NCBI GenBank assembly: GCA_944322145.1 | Contig: CALUNW010000004.1 | Location: forward strand, 1 to 64,000 | Direction of reading: 5' to 3' | DNA: 64,000 bases | Origin: an uncultured Atopobiaceae bacterium | GTDB taxonomy: Bacteria; Actinomycetota; Coriobacteriia; Coriobacteriales; Atopobiaceae | Shown: positions 39,742 to 47,477 of the stretch, piece by piece | How the letters are laid out: each line of letters opens with the position of its first letter | How positions within the stretch are numbered: position 1 is the first letter of the stretch | The notes under the pieces: model-generated | What the model saw: only the letters and a program-made list of their open reading frames with translations | Told to the model about the DNA's origin: nothing | The model's database searches: none | Translations under genes and position numbers: made by a program

Positions 39742-40467
39742 CTACGCCTCCTTCTCGGGATCGGAGCCGAGCTTGGGCTCGGGTTCGGGCTCGGGTTCGG
39801 GCTCGGGCTCAGACTCGAGCTTGGGCTCGGGCTCGCGCGGAGCGCTCATGGACACCGTGATCTCGCTCGTGGTATCGGGGGCAGGGGCCTTGGCGGCGGG
39901 CTTTGCCGGGGTCTCGGCGGCCTCGGCGTCGTCGTCGGCGCCGGCGAGCGTGACGGACTCGGGCTCGACGAACTCCAGGCTCACGTCCTCCACCTTGTCG
40001 CCGCACACGATTGCCAGCCCGTCCATGAGGTCCTCGTGGAGCTCGGCGCCCTTGGCGACGACGTCCACGGTCTCGTGCGGGAGCACCCGGACGTGCACGC
40101 GGACGTGGCCGCGGGCCTTGGCGTCCACGCGGACGCGGGCGGCGGTGAGCGTGCCGTCAGCCTCGACGATGTGGGACGCCTGGGCGGCGATGGCGTCGCG
40201 CGTGACGGAGATGACGCCGCCGTCCACCGCGGCGATCTCCACGGTGCGCACCGTGCGGCGGGCGAACAGGGCCCTCGCCAGCAGCACCAGCAGGCCGAGC
40301 GCGCTCACCGCGAGGCACGCGACCACGGCGATGGCAAACGGCTCGAGGTTGAAGAGCGCCGAGACCTCCGCCGTCCACGGGCCAAACCACGTGAGCGCGA
40401 AGGCCGCGAGCGAGAAGGCGCAGGCGAGCACGAAGATGACCGTGCACAGGCGCTTGAGTCCACTCAT
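39742..40467 (-). CDS. amaP: AmaP, alkaline shock response membrane anchor protein
   Basis: This 241-residue protein has two N-terminal membrane spans (VIFVLACAFSLAAFALTW and IAVVACLAVSALGLLVLLA), then an AmaP-like soluble domain (VDGGVISVTRDAIAAQASHI, VRVDAKARGHVRVHVRVLP). An extended tail has a run of Glu-Pro repeats (positions ~215-230). ATG 40467 with TTGGAG upstream is preferred to the in-frame start 30 bases earlier. It is the first gene of the Asp23 operon and anchors Asp23. The EP-repeat tail may be a rigid spacer. Confidence 0.85.
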   Translation of the reverse strand: MSGLKRLCTVIFVLACAFSLAAFALTWFGPWTAEVSALFNLEPFAIAVVACLAVSALGLLVLLARALFARRTVRTVEIAAVDGGVISVTRDAIAAQASHIVEADGTLTAARVRVDAKARGHVRVHVRVLPHETVDVVAKGAELHEDLMDGLAIVCGDKVEDVSLEFVEPESVTLAGADDDAEAAETPAKPAAKAPAPDTTSEITVSMSAPREPEPKLESEPEPEPEPEPEPKLGSDPEKEA

Positions 40468-40533
40468 GCGAATCTCCAATCGGACGTCGTCCCCCAAAAC
40501 GTCATGGGTCTAGGATACCCCTTGGGCCGGACA

Positions 40534-41931
40534 TTAATTGCGCGAGGGACGCCTCGCGGGCCGAGAGGGTCGTTCGGGCCGCTCGCCGCGCAGCGCGATG
40601 CGCGCGAAGAGGACGCCGAGAAGCGCCGAGCTCACAGATCCCAGCAGGATCGCGCACTTGGCGGCGATGGCCTCCTCGGGCGAGGAGAACGCGAGCCCCG
40701 TGATGAGGATCGACATCGTGAAGCCCACACCGCCCATGATGCCGACGGTCACGACCTGCGGCCAGTCCATGCCGCGCGGCAGGCGCGCGAAGCCCAGGCG
40801 CACGAGCAGCCACGTCACGCCGATGATGCCCAGCGGCTTGCCCAGCACCGCTCCGAGGTAGACGCCGTGGGCGACGGGGCTCGCGAGCAGCGCGCCGAAG
40901 TTCTCCCCCACGAGGTGCAGCTCCGCGTTGACGAAGGCGAAGAGCGGCAGCACGAGGAAGTTCACGAAGACGGAGACGTAGCGCTCCATGCGCTGCAGCG
41001 GAGGGGTGACGTGGTGCATCACGCGCTCCGTGCGCCAGGCGCCCTCGGTGAAGTCGTGCTGGCCGAGGACGTGGTGCTCGTCGTCGTAGGTGTCGTCGAG
41101 GTCGTGGGCGCGGCGCTCGAGCCAGCCGCCGAGCTCGGAGAGGCGCACGTCGGAGCGGCTCGGCAGGGCGAAGGCGAGGATGACGCCGGCGAGCGTAGCG
41201 TGGATCCCCGAGTTGAACATGCACGCCCAGAGCACCAGGCCCACGGCCACGTAGGGCGCCACGGAGTAGACGCGGGCGCGGTTGAGCGCGGCCAGCACGC
41301 CCACGAGGGCGAGCGACGCGAGGCACCACCCGAGCTGCGGGACCTGCCCGTAGAAGAGCGCAATGACCACGATCGCGAGGATGTCGTCCGCGATGGCGAG
41401 CGTCTGGAAGAAGACCTTGGTCGCAGGCGAGATGCGGTCCCCCAGCAGCGACACCACGCCCAGCGCGAAGGCGATGTCGGTGGCGATGGGCACCGCCCAG
41501 CCGCGCGCCGCCCCGCCCAGGTTGAGGACCACGTAGATGAGCGCCGGCATGCAGACGCCGCCAACGGCCGCGAGCATGGGGAGCGCCGCCTGGCGCGGGC
41601 GCCGGAGCTGGCCCACCGTGGTCTCGTACTTGAGCTCGATGCCCACGAGCAGGAAGAAGACCGCCATGAGGAAGTCGTTCACGAACTGCTCGACGGTGAG
41701 CGAGACCTCGAGCCGCCCCACGCCCACGATCAGCGGCAGCTCCAGGATGTGCTCGACCCCCTCGTAGAGCGGCGTGTTGGCGACGACCAGGGCGAGAAGG
41801 GCGGCGGCCACCATGACCGCGGCGGCGACGGTGGAGCTCCCGGTCACGGACGCGAGGGCGCTGCGACGCTCCAGCCTCCGCACGACCGCGGGCTCGCCGA
41901 AGATGACCCCCGGGCGCGACACGGCGCTCAC
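40534..41931 (-). CDS. nhaA: Na+/H+ antiporter NhaA
   Basis: This ~465-residue NhaA antiporter has the ion-binding Asp pair in LAIADDILAIVVIALFY. Other conserved blocks are FLMAVFFLLVGIELKYE, PIATDIAFALGVVSLLG and GVGFTMSILITGLAF. A long charged cytoplasmic linker (HDLDDTYDDEHHVLGQHD...) sits mid-protein and is longer than in E. coli NhaA. GTG 41931 overlaps the stop of the DUF1836 gene (GTGA); GTG 41922 has a better-spaced GAGGGGGG. It maintains sodium and pH balance. Confidence 0.92.
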   Translation of the reverse strand: MSAVSRPGVIFGEPAVVRRLERRSALASVTGSSTVAAAVMVAAALLALVVANTPLYEGVEHILELPLIVGVGRLEVSLTVEQFVNDFLMAVFFLLVGIELKYETTVGQLRRPRQAALPMLAAVGGVCMPALIYVVLNLGGAARGWAVPIATDIAFALGVVSLLGDRISPATKVFFQTLAIADDILAIVVIALFYGQVPQLGWCLASLALVGVLAALNRARVYSVAPYVAVGLVLWACMFNSGIHATLAGVILAFALPSRSDVRLSELGGWLERRAHDLDDTYDDEHHVLGQHDFTEGAWRTERVMHHVTPPLQRMERYVSVFVNFLVLPLFAFVNAELHLVGENFGALLASPVAHGVYLGAVLGKPLGIIGVTWLLVRLGFARLPRGMDWPQVVTVGIMGGVGFTMSILITGLAFSSPEEAIAAKCAILLGSVSSALLGVLFARIALRGERPERPSRPARRPSRN

Positions 41932-42518
41932 TCCCCCCTCTCGCCGAGGAGCAGCGTCTGCTCGACGACGACCTTGGACGCCAGGGCGTCGGTGGCGGCA
42001 CCGAGCAGCCACGCGAGCTCGGGGGCGGAGGGGTTGCCCGCCTGGTCGCGCAGCTCGAGCGCGGGGCGCGCGTCCTTCTCGCCCGGCGTGACGTAGGCGG
42101 CCAGCGCACGCTCGAGGGCATCGCAGGAGCTGTCATAGAGCGCCTCGAGGTCGAGGTCGGAGGCCCAGATGAGCGCCGCGAGCTGGCTCACCTGCGCGAT
42201 GGAGAACACCCGCTTGAGCGCGCAGACGAACAGCAGCGCCGCCACGTGACGACGCGTGTAGCGCTTCTTGCGCGGCGCGGGGATGACCCCCTGCTTGACG
42301 TAGTTGTTGACCATCGATCCCGTCACGAGCGTCTCGTCGGGCAGGCGCATGAACTCGAGCTCCTGCGAGACGAGCGTGAGCAGCTGGTCGAGGTAGAGCT
42401 CGATGCGGGGCATCTCGCGGATGCGCGAGATGTGCACCGACCCCAGGCGCTCCGCGAGCTCGCGCCGCCGCTCGTCGGTGACGCGCACCGGAACCAGGGC
42501 CTTAGACTTGTCCGCCAT
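41928..42518 (-). CDS. DUF1836 domain protein
   Basis: This 196-residue protein matches the DUF1836 pattern: a MerR-like helix-turn-helix flavour in TGSMVNNYVKQGVIPAPRKKRYTRRHVAAL followed by helical segments (LKRVFSIAQVSQLAALIW). It is possibly a DNA-binding regulator. ATG 42518 follows GGGGGTGG; a GTG nine bases upstream is also in frame. It is coupled to nhaA by a four-base overlap and may regulate it. The function of the family is not established. Confidence 0.8.
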   Translation of the reverse strand: MADKSKALVPVRVTDERRRELAERLGSVHISRIREMPRIELYLDQLLTLVSQELEFMRLPDETLVTGSMVNNYVKQGVIPAPRKKRYTRRHVAALLFVCALKRVFSIAQVSQLAALIWASDLDLEALYDSSCDALERALAAYVTPGEKDARPALELRDQAGNPSAPELAWLLGAATDALASKVVVEQTLLLGERGE

Positions 42519-42647
42519 GCCGTCCACCCCCGTTATTTCTTCAAAAGCGGATTATCTAGTATTCAAAACCATGTGAAAGGGCTATAGTCTGTCCAACATG
42601 ATACCCACCGTGGCGCCGTGCGTCACGTCGCGAGGGAGAGCCGAACC

Positions 42648-43502
42648 ATGAACGAGCAGCGCATCGCCATCATCACCGACTCCGGCACGGACACGCCGGC
42701 GGACTTCGCGGCCGCCCACGACATCCGCGTGATCCCGCTGCGCATCAACTACTCCGACGGGTCAACGTACGAGAACGGCGTCGACATCACCGCGCAGGAG
42801 GTCGTCGAGCGCTTTGCCGAGGAGATCCCCACCACGTCGCTCCCCTCCCCGATGAAGATCCGCGACACGCTCGAGCAGGCGCGGCGCGACGGCTATGTGG
42901 GCGCCGTCGTGGTGACCATCTCGTCGGGGCTCTCCGCCACCTTCGAGACCATCGGCATGGTGGCGCGTCAGATGGAGGACTTCCCGGTGGTCATGGTGGA
43001 CACCAAGAGCATCGGCATCGCGGCAGGCTTCGTCGTGATGGAGGCGGCGCGCCAGATCGAGGCGGGCATGCCGCTCGAGCGCCTGGGCAGCGTGCTTGCG
43101 GCGGTGAGCGAGCGCGTGCGCGTGTTCTTCTCGGTCCAGAAGCTCGACTTCCTGCGCAAGGGCGGCCGCATCAGCGAGGCCGTCTACCGCGTGGGCTCCG
43201 TCCTCAACATCAAGCCGGTCCTCACCTGCAGCCCCGAGGGCAAATACGTCATCGAGAAGAAGGCCCGCGGGTGGCAGCGCGCGCTCGACACGCAGATCGC
43301 GCTGGTGGCCGAGCAGGCGGCGCGCTGGCAGCAGGTGCGCCTGGCGGTGTGCACGTACGACCCCGCGCTGCGCGAGGAGCTGGTTCCGCGCCTGCGCGAG
43401 CGCATCGGCAACGCGGTCGAGATCCTGCAGACCGGGCTCTCCGCCGACCTTCTCGTCCACACCGGCCCCACCCTCGTGGGCATGGGCGTGATAGGACTGT
43501 AA
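42648..43502 (+). CDS. DegV family fatty acid-binding protein
   Basis: This 284-residue DegV protein binds fatty acids for the FakA/FakB kinase route. The motifs are IITDSGTDTPADFA at the N-terminus, TTSLPSPMKIRDTLE (the TS of the lipid-binding site), VVTISSGLSATFE, VDTKSIGIAAGFVVMEAA, SVQKLDFLRKGGRISEA and a C-terminal HTGPTLVGMGVIG. ATG 42648 has CGAGGGAGAG upstream. It is divergent from the DUF1836 gene. It should present exogenous fatty acid to FakA (not in the window). Confidence 0.92.
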   Translation: MNEQRIAIITDSGTDTPADFAAAHDIRVIPLRINYSDGSTYENGVDITAQEVVERFAEEIPTTSLPSPMKIRDTLEQARRDGYVGAVVVTISSGLSATFETIGMVARQMEDFPVVMVDTKSIGIAAGFVVMEAARQIEAGMPLERLGSVLAAVSERVRVFFSVQKLDFLRKGGRISEAVYRVGSVLNIKPVLTCSPEGKYVIEKKARGWQRALDTQIALVAEQAARWQQVRLAVCTYDPALREELVPRLRERIGNAVEILQTGLSADLLVHTGPTLVGMGVIGL

Positions 43503-43516
43503 GCCTTTCCATTTTG

Positions 43517-43564
43517 GGCTGGTTGCGGTCATTTTTACGAGAAGGACCGACCACAACCGGCCCG
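43517..43564. repeat. GGGCTGGTTGCGGTC inverted repeat, copy 2
   Basis: The arms GGGCTGGTTGCGGTC (43517-43531) and GACCACAACCGGCCC (43550-43564) correspond to the element at 8479-8526. The loop contains GAGAAGGAC. It lies between the convergent degV and mtnN genes. Confidence 0.75.
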
Positions 43565-43608
43565 CTATCAAATACTGGGCCAGCGACCCGAGACGGCAGC
43601 CGGAGAGG

Positions 43609-44310
43609 TTAGAGGGCGGCGACCATGTACTCGACGATCTTGGCGCAGCGCTCGGCGGAGGCGCGCTCGAAGGTGGCGTAGTCCATGGCCTGGCCCTCGG
43701 TGCCGGGCTTGTCGGAAATCGCGCGCACGATGGCGAAGGGCACGCCGTTGGCCTCGGCAGCCTGGGCGATCGCAGCACCCTCCATCTCGCAGCACAGGGC
43801 CCCGAACTGCTCCACGATGCGCGCGCGGGTGGACTCGTAGCACACGAACTGGTCGCCCGACGCAACGCGGCCGGCGAGCACGTTGACCTCGGGCGCCGCC
43901 GCGGCAGCCGCGGAGAGCGCCGCCTCGCGCAGGCCCGCGTCAGCGACGAACTCCACCTGCTCGCGTCCCGGGATGAGGCCGGGCTCGTAGCCGAGCTCCT
44001 CCACCGTGAAGTCGTGCTGGACGCAGTCCGTGGCGACGACGAGGTCGCCGATGTCGAGGCGGGCGGCGTCGAGCGACCCGGCGATGCCCGTGTTGATGAG
44101 GTGCGTGCAGCCGAAGTGGTCGGCCAGGGTCTGGGCGCAGATGCCGGCGTTCACCTTGCCGACGCCGCACTTGACCACGACCACGTCCTTCTCGCCCAGG
44201 CGCCCGGAGCAGAAGTCCGTTCCGGCCACGCGCTCCACGCGTGCGTCCGCAAGCTCCGCCTTGAGGTGCTCCACCTCGACGTCCATGGCACCGATGATTC
44301 CGATCTTCAT
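43609..44310 (-). CDS. mtnN: 5'-methylthioadenosine/S-adenosylhomocysteine nucleosidase
   Basis: This 233-residue Pfs/MtnN hydrolyses SAH and MTA. The N-terminus IGIIGAMDVEVEHL, the substrate block NTGIAGSLDA, LVVATDCVQHDFTV, the catalytic-site SGDQFVC, CEMEGAAIAQAA and AIVRAISDKPG (catalytic Asp) are all conserved. It follows luxS by 9 bp on the same strand, so S-ribosylhomocysteine made here goes directly to LuxS in the activated methyl cycle, with AI-2 precursor as by-product. Confidence 0.95.
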   Translation of the reverse strand: MKIGIIGAMDVEVEHLKAELADARVERVAGTDFCSGRLGEKDVVVVKCGVGKVNAGICAQTLADHFGCTHLINTGIAGSLDAARLDIGDLVVATDCVQHDFTVEELGYEPGLIPGREQVEFVADAGLREAALSAAAAAAPEVNVLAGRVASGDQFVCYESTRARIVEQFGALCCEMEGAAIAQAAEANGVPFAIVRAISDKPGTEGQAMDYATFERASAERCAKIVEYMVAAL

Positions 44311-44319
44311 GTGCTCCCC

Positions 44320-44808
44320 CTAGTCCTGCGGGTAGACGAGGTGCGCCTCGTCGATGTGCTCGAGCGTGCCCTCCAGGTAGCGGCGCGCCCACCACTGGGC
44401 CTGCGCGAGGTCGGCGTCGTGCCAGTTGCCGCACTCCTCCGGGCGCGCGCCGGGAATCTCGCCCTCGAAGTCGCACACGAACTCGAAGGTCTCGCGCACG
44501 AGCGGCGCCACCTCGGCGGAGGTGTGCTCGCCAAAGAGGATGAGGTAGAAGCCCGTGCGGCAGCCCATCGGACCAAAGTAGACCACGCGGTCGCGCCACT
44601 CGGGACAGTTGCGCAGGTAGGTGGCACCCAGGTGCTCGATGGCGTGCACAGCTGCCGTGTCCATCACGGGCTCGCGGTTGGGCGCGGTGAGGCGCAGGTC
44701 AAAGGTGGTGACCACGGCGCCGGTCGCCGGGTCCGCGTCCACGCGGGACACGTAGACGCCCGGCTCGAGCGTGAGGTGGTTGACGGTGAAGCTGGCGATT
44801 TTCTCCAT
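44320..44808 (-). CDS. luxS: S-ribosylhomocysteine lyase LuxS
   Basis: This 162-residue LuxS is a metal-dependent lyase giving homocysteine and DPD (the AI-2 precursor). The metal ligands His-x3-His in HAIEHLGATYLRN and Cys in EECGNWHDADL, and the catalytic Cys in GPMGCRTGFYL, are present. ATG 44808 follows CCGGAGG. It forms a two-gene operon with mtnN. Confidence 0.97.
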   Translation of the reverse strand: MEKIASFTVNHLTLEPGVYVSRVDADPATGAVVTTFDLRLTAPNREPVMDTAAVHAIEHLGATYLRNCPEWRDRVVYFGPMGCRTGFYLILFGEHTSAEVAPLVRETFEFVCDFEGEIPGARPEECGNWHDADLAQAQWWARRYLEGTLEHIDEAHLVYPQD

Positions 44809-44906
44809 GGGGCCTCCGGAGTCACGGGGTCTTCTCGGCGGTTCTCTACTTCAGTTTAGCGTCCGCAAACCGGCACGATGCCACGCTCTTGGGCGGACCC
44901 GGCACA

Positions 44907-45026
44907 GTTGTGTGCAGTTTTTTGAAGATGGTCCCGGTAGAGCCAACATGAGTAGAGAAAAGTCGCAGGTAGCGGACATGCAGTCAAACTCGCTACTCCG
45001 GGGGTCGCTCAAAAACTGCACACAAC
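44907..45026. repeat. Inverted repeat, GTTGTGTGCAGTTTTTTG ends, copy 2
   Basis: The ends GTTGTGTGCAGTTTTTTGA and TCAAAAACTGCACACAAC are inverted. Inside, at 44964-44972, is CGCAGGTAG. It has the same ends and core as 20711-20837, with otherwise unlike interior. It fills the gap between mscS and luxS. Confidence 0.82.
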
Positions 45027-45050
45027 AGCGGAGAGCGCCCCCAGAGCCCC

Positions 45051-45815
45051 CTACACGCAGCTCGCGAGCCAGGGCATGCCGGAGAGGGCCCGCGCCAGGC
45101 GGTCCTGCGCCGTGGAGCAGACCACGTCGCGGCGCACGTGCAGGCGGACCTCGCCCTGCGTGCCGTAGGCGGTGAACGCGGTGAAGATGACGTCGGTCTC
45201 GAACGCAGGGTCGAGCAGGTCCGAGAGCTCGCGCGCCGCCACGCGGCAACACTCGTCCGACACGGCGTTAAGGTCCGCCCCCGGAACCACGGCGATGGGC
45301 ACGCCGCAGTAGCCCACGCTCCAGGGCGTGATGCGCGTGAGCGCGGTCTTGGAGAGCACCGAGTTGGGGATGACCTCCTGGGCGCCCCCGCGCATCATCA
45401 CGGTGGTGCTGCGCCAGTTGACGTCGGTGACCTCGCCGGTGACGTCACCCACGGAGATGTAGTCGCCGGGCTGGACGGCCTTGCTCAGCATCAGGCTGAT
45501 GCCGCCGATGATGTTGGAGATCGTGTCCTGCATGCCCAGGGACACCGCGATCGAGACCACACCGAGAGCGGCGACGAAGCCCGCCGGGTCCACGCCAAAG
45601 ACGGGCTGCAGCACGCTGAGCAACGCGAGCACCCAGATGACAGCGCGCCCGATGTTGATGAACAGCGACGCGCTCGGCAGGTCCGAGGCGTCGAGCAGCC
45701 TGTGCATGAGCCGCACGACCACGCGCTCGACCATCACGGCAATCACAACCGCCACGGCGAGCGTCACGCACTTGTCGAGCCAGCCGCCCGCGTCTATGCC
45801 CAGAAGATGCTCCAT
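45051..45815 (-). CDS. Small-conductance mechanosensitive channel (MscS family)
   Basis: This 254-residue channel has three N-terminal hydrophobic segments, the pore-lining helix AALGVVSIAVSLGMQDTISNIIGG, the beta-domain VQPGDYISVGDVTGEVTDVNWRSTTV and the conserved VIPNSVLSKTALTR. It releases solutes during osmotic down-shock. ATG 45815 is preferred over the adjacent GTG 45818; GAGGGG lies upstream. The short C-terminus is normal for minimal MscS. It lies just downstream of hipA (gap of about 26 bp) but is unlikely to be part of that system. Confidence 0.92.
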   Translation of the reverse strand: MEHLLGIDAGGWLDKCVTLAVAVVIAVMVERVVVRLMHRLLDASDLPSASLFINIGRAVIWVLALLSVLQPVFGVDPAGFVAALGVVSIAVSLGMQDTISNIIGGISLMLSKAVQPGDYISVGDVTGEVTDVNWRSTTVMMRGGAQEVIPNSVLSKTALTRITPWSVGYCGVPIAVVPGADLNAVSDECCRVAARELSDLLDPAFETDVIFTAFTAYGTQGEVRLHVRRDVVCSTAQDRLARALSGMPWLASCV

Positions 45816-45841
45816 CACAACGCCCCTCGTTTGTCATGCGC

Positions 45842-47131
45842 CTAGCCGGCGCAGTACTCGGAAAGAATTCTCACGCGCGGCATCATATCCTCGACGAGGT
45901 CATCGGCAATGTCGGCGGTCGACTCGAGCACGGGCCCGAGCTCGCCCTCGCTCGCACGCCGCACACCGTCGACCATCCCCTCGACAAGCGGGCGCGCAAG
46001 GCGCCTGAGCGCAGAGTCCCTGATGCCCAGATCTGCAGCGAGCGCATGGAGGCTGTCGGGCGTCACCTCGTCGATCGTCCGCGCGTCGCCGAGGCGCATG
46101 GCAAGGCGCCTCGGGTGATTGGGGAAGTAGGTCGTGCTCACCACGTCGTACGCCGGAGCAAGGGAGACGAGCGCTCCCCCGTCACGGTCCCGTCCCTCGT
46201 GAAGTATCGAGAAGTTCTTGAGGTGGGCGTCACAGTTTCCCACGAGGTAGTTCAGACACGCCGTCTGAGCCAGCCCCGCCACGTCGCTCGCCGGCCTCGC
46301 GCCGTGCCTCTTCAGGAGCTCCGCCATCACATGGATGCTCCCGCCGTCGAGCTCGGCGTACTTCGATCCTCCGTTGACCCCCAGAGCCTGGGCCATATCC
46401 TCCTGATGGCGCCTAGAGACCACCAGGCGCCCGTCCACGTGAGACACCTCGCGATCGAACCTCTCGACGGCCAGAACCGGATTTCCAAGACGCAGAAGCT
46501 TTGCGTCTGCCACGCTCATCCCGCACAGCCTGGCTGCGGACATGCAGAGGAACTCGACTTCCGGAAGGTCGCGAAGGTGGCTTGTCTTGAGGACGTGCGT
46601 GCTCGCGGACAGACCGACGGGGCGCAGCCAGCGCCCGCGCTCCGACAGCTCGTCGTCGTACGCAAGAGCGGTCTTTGACTGCGTGCCAGCAAGCGAGAGC
46701 CGCGTTGCGACGTTCTCACGTGCGACGCTCGGCTCGTTGAGGAACGTCCTGCGAAGGGCGTCGTCGCCGAGCGGCTCATACTCGCAGACGTCCAGTGGGT
46801 GCCCGGAGAGACGGTGGCTGAGCACCAGCACGTCCCCGACGCACTCCCTCCCGCACGCAGCCAGCAACCCGACCCAGTCCTCCTCGGCAATGCCGAGCTC
46901 GGAAGCCAGCGCCGTCCGGGCGCTGCCCTCGGCGAGAAGCCCCTCGAAATAGGGACGAATCTCCTCCCCGTCGAATCCCTCGGGCCTCAGGGGCAGCGAG
47001 AGGGACAGCGGGGTGACTCCGGGCGTCCCAAGGTACTCGGCGTCATACGAGAAGGACGTCCCACGCCCGTCGAGTGTCCCCACGAGATCCGCGGACGAGC
47101 GCTCGAGCCTGTAGACGTAGTGCACCGACAT
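45842..47131 (-). CDS. hipA: HipA-type serine/threonine kinase toxin
   Basis: This 429-residue HipA-family kinase has an N-terminal subdomain with the conserved PYFEGLLAEGSAR, the ATP-loop SLAGTQSKTALAY, the catalytic loop NYLVGNCDAHLKNFSIL (Asp and Asn) and the Mg-binding PAYDVVST. The family phosphorylates a tRNA synthetase (GltX in E. coli) and causes dormancy. It is longer than the HipS/HipT split forms and so belongs to the two-gene hipBA type. It is separated from hipB by one base. The antitoxin probably neutralises it and represses the operon through the three palindromes upstream. Confidence 0.92.
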   Translation of the reverse strand: MSVHYVYRLERSSADLVGTLDGRGTSFSYDAEYLGTPGVTPLSLSLPLRPEGFDGEEIRPYFEGLLAEGSARTALASELGIAEEDWVGLLAACGRECVGDVLVLSHRLSGHPLDVCEYEPLGDDALRRTFLNEPSVARENVATRLSLAGTQSKTALAYDDELSERGRWLRPVGLSASTHVLKTSHLRDLPEVEFLCMSAARLCGMSVADAKLLRLGNPVLAVERFDREVSHVDGRLVVSRRHQEDMAQALGVNGGSKYAELDGGSIHVMAELLKRHGARPASDVAGLAQTACLNYLVGNCDAHLKNFSILHEGRDRDGGALVSLAPAYDVVSTTYFPNHPRRLAMRLGDARTIDEVTPDSLHALAADLGIRDSALRRLARPLVEGMVDGVRRASEGELGPVLESTADIADDLVEDMMPRVRILSEYCAG

Positions 47132-47132
47132 C

Positions 47133-47348
47133 TCAGCTCCTTGGGCTTGCGTCGATGTCGATTCCGAGCATGGTCATGACCTGAATGGCCTTTCCGATCT
47201 CCGCCGAGTCCTTGCCGTTCTCGAGCTGCGAGAGGAAGGTGACTCCCACGTCCGCGAGACCGGCGAGATCTGCCTGGGTCATCCCCTGCCGCCGGCGCTC
47301 GTCGCGGATGATCCTCCCCAAGTCCTTGGCGCTTCTCAAACGTGCCAT
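47133..47348 (-). CDS. hipB: HipB-type HTH antitoxin
   Basis: This 71-residue Xre/HTH_3 protein has the helix-turn-helix QGMTQADLAGLADVGVTFLSQLENG. It ends shortly after the HTH, as expected for an antitoxin that binds DNA as a dimer. ATG 47348 has AAGGAGCG directly upstream, overlapping the edge of the first operator. It is first in the hipBA operon and is a likely autorepressor. Confidence 0.92.
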   Translation of the reverse strand: MARLRSAKDLGRIIRDERRRQGMTQADLAGLADVGVTFLSQLENGKDSAEIGKAIQVMTMLGIDIDASPRS

Positions 47349-47356
47349 GACGCTCC

Positions 47357-47452
47357 TTTATGCGAACGCATAAATCCACGATGCGACTATCGAAATTTAT
47401 GCGTTCGCATAAATCAACGGCCTCCTGCTCAAAACTTATGCGAACGCATAAA
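47357..47452. promoter_or_regulatory. Three hipBA operators at 39-bp spacing
   Basis: TTTATGCGAACGCATAAA (47357-47374), TTTATGCGTTCGCATAAA (47396-47413) and CTTATGCGAACGCATAAA (47435-47452) are near-identical 18-bp palindromes with centres exactly 39 bp apart, just upstream of hipB. They are the obvious sites for HipB dimers; the spacing would allow cooperative looping or bending. Confidence 0.9.
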
Positions 47453-47456
47453 TGTT

Positions 47457-47477
47457 ACGAAGGGACTGTCCCTTCGT
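47457..47477. repeat. Short GGGACTGTCCC palindrome at the pcrA stop
   Basis: ACGAAGGGAC-T-GTCCCTTCGT is a perfect palindrome; the TGA stop of pcrA (47479-47477) begins at its edge. It has the same core as the other family members but with short ACGAA arms. Confidence 0.85.

Noticed and set aside
38986-42096. 1036-codon plus-strand open frame opposite the Asp23 operon and nhaA
   Set aside because: Antisense artefact; His/Asp/Arg-rich low-complexity product.
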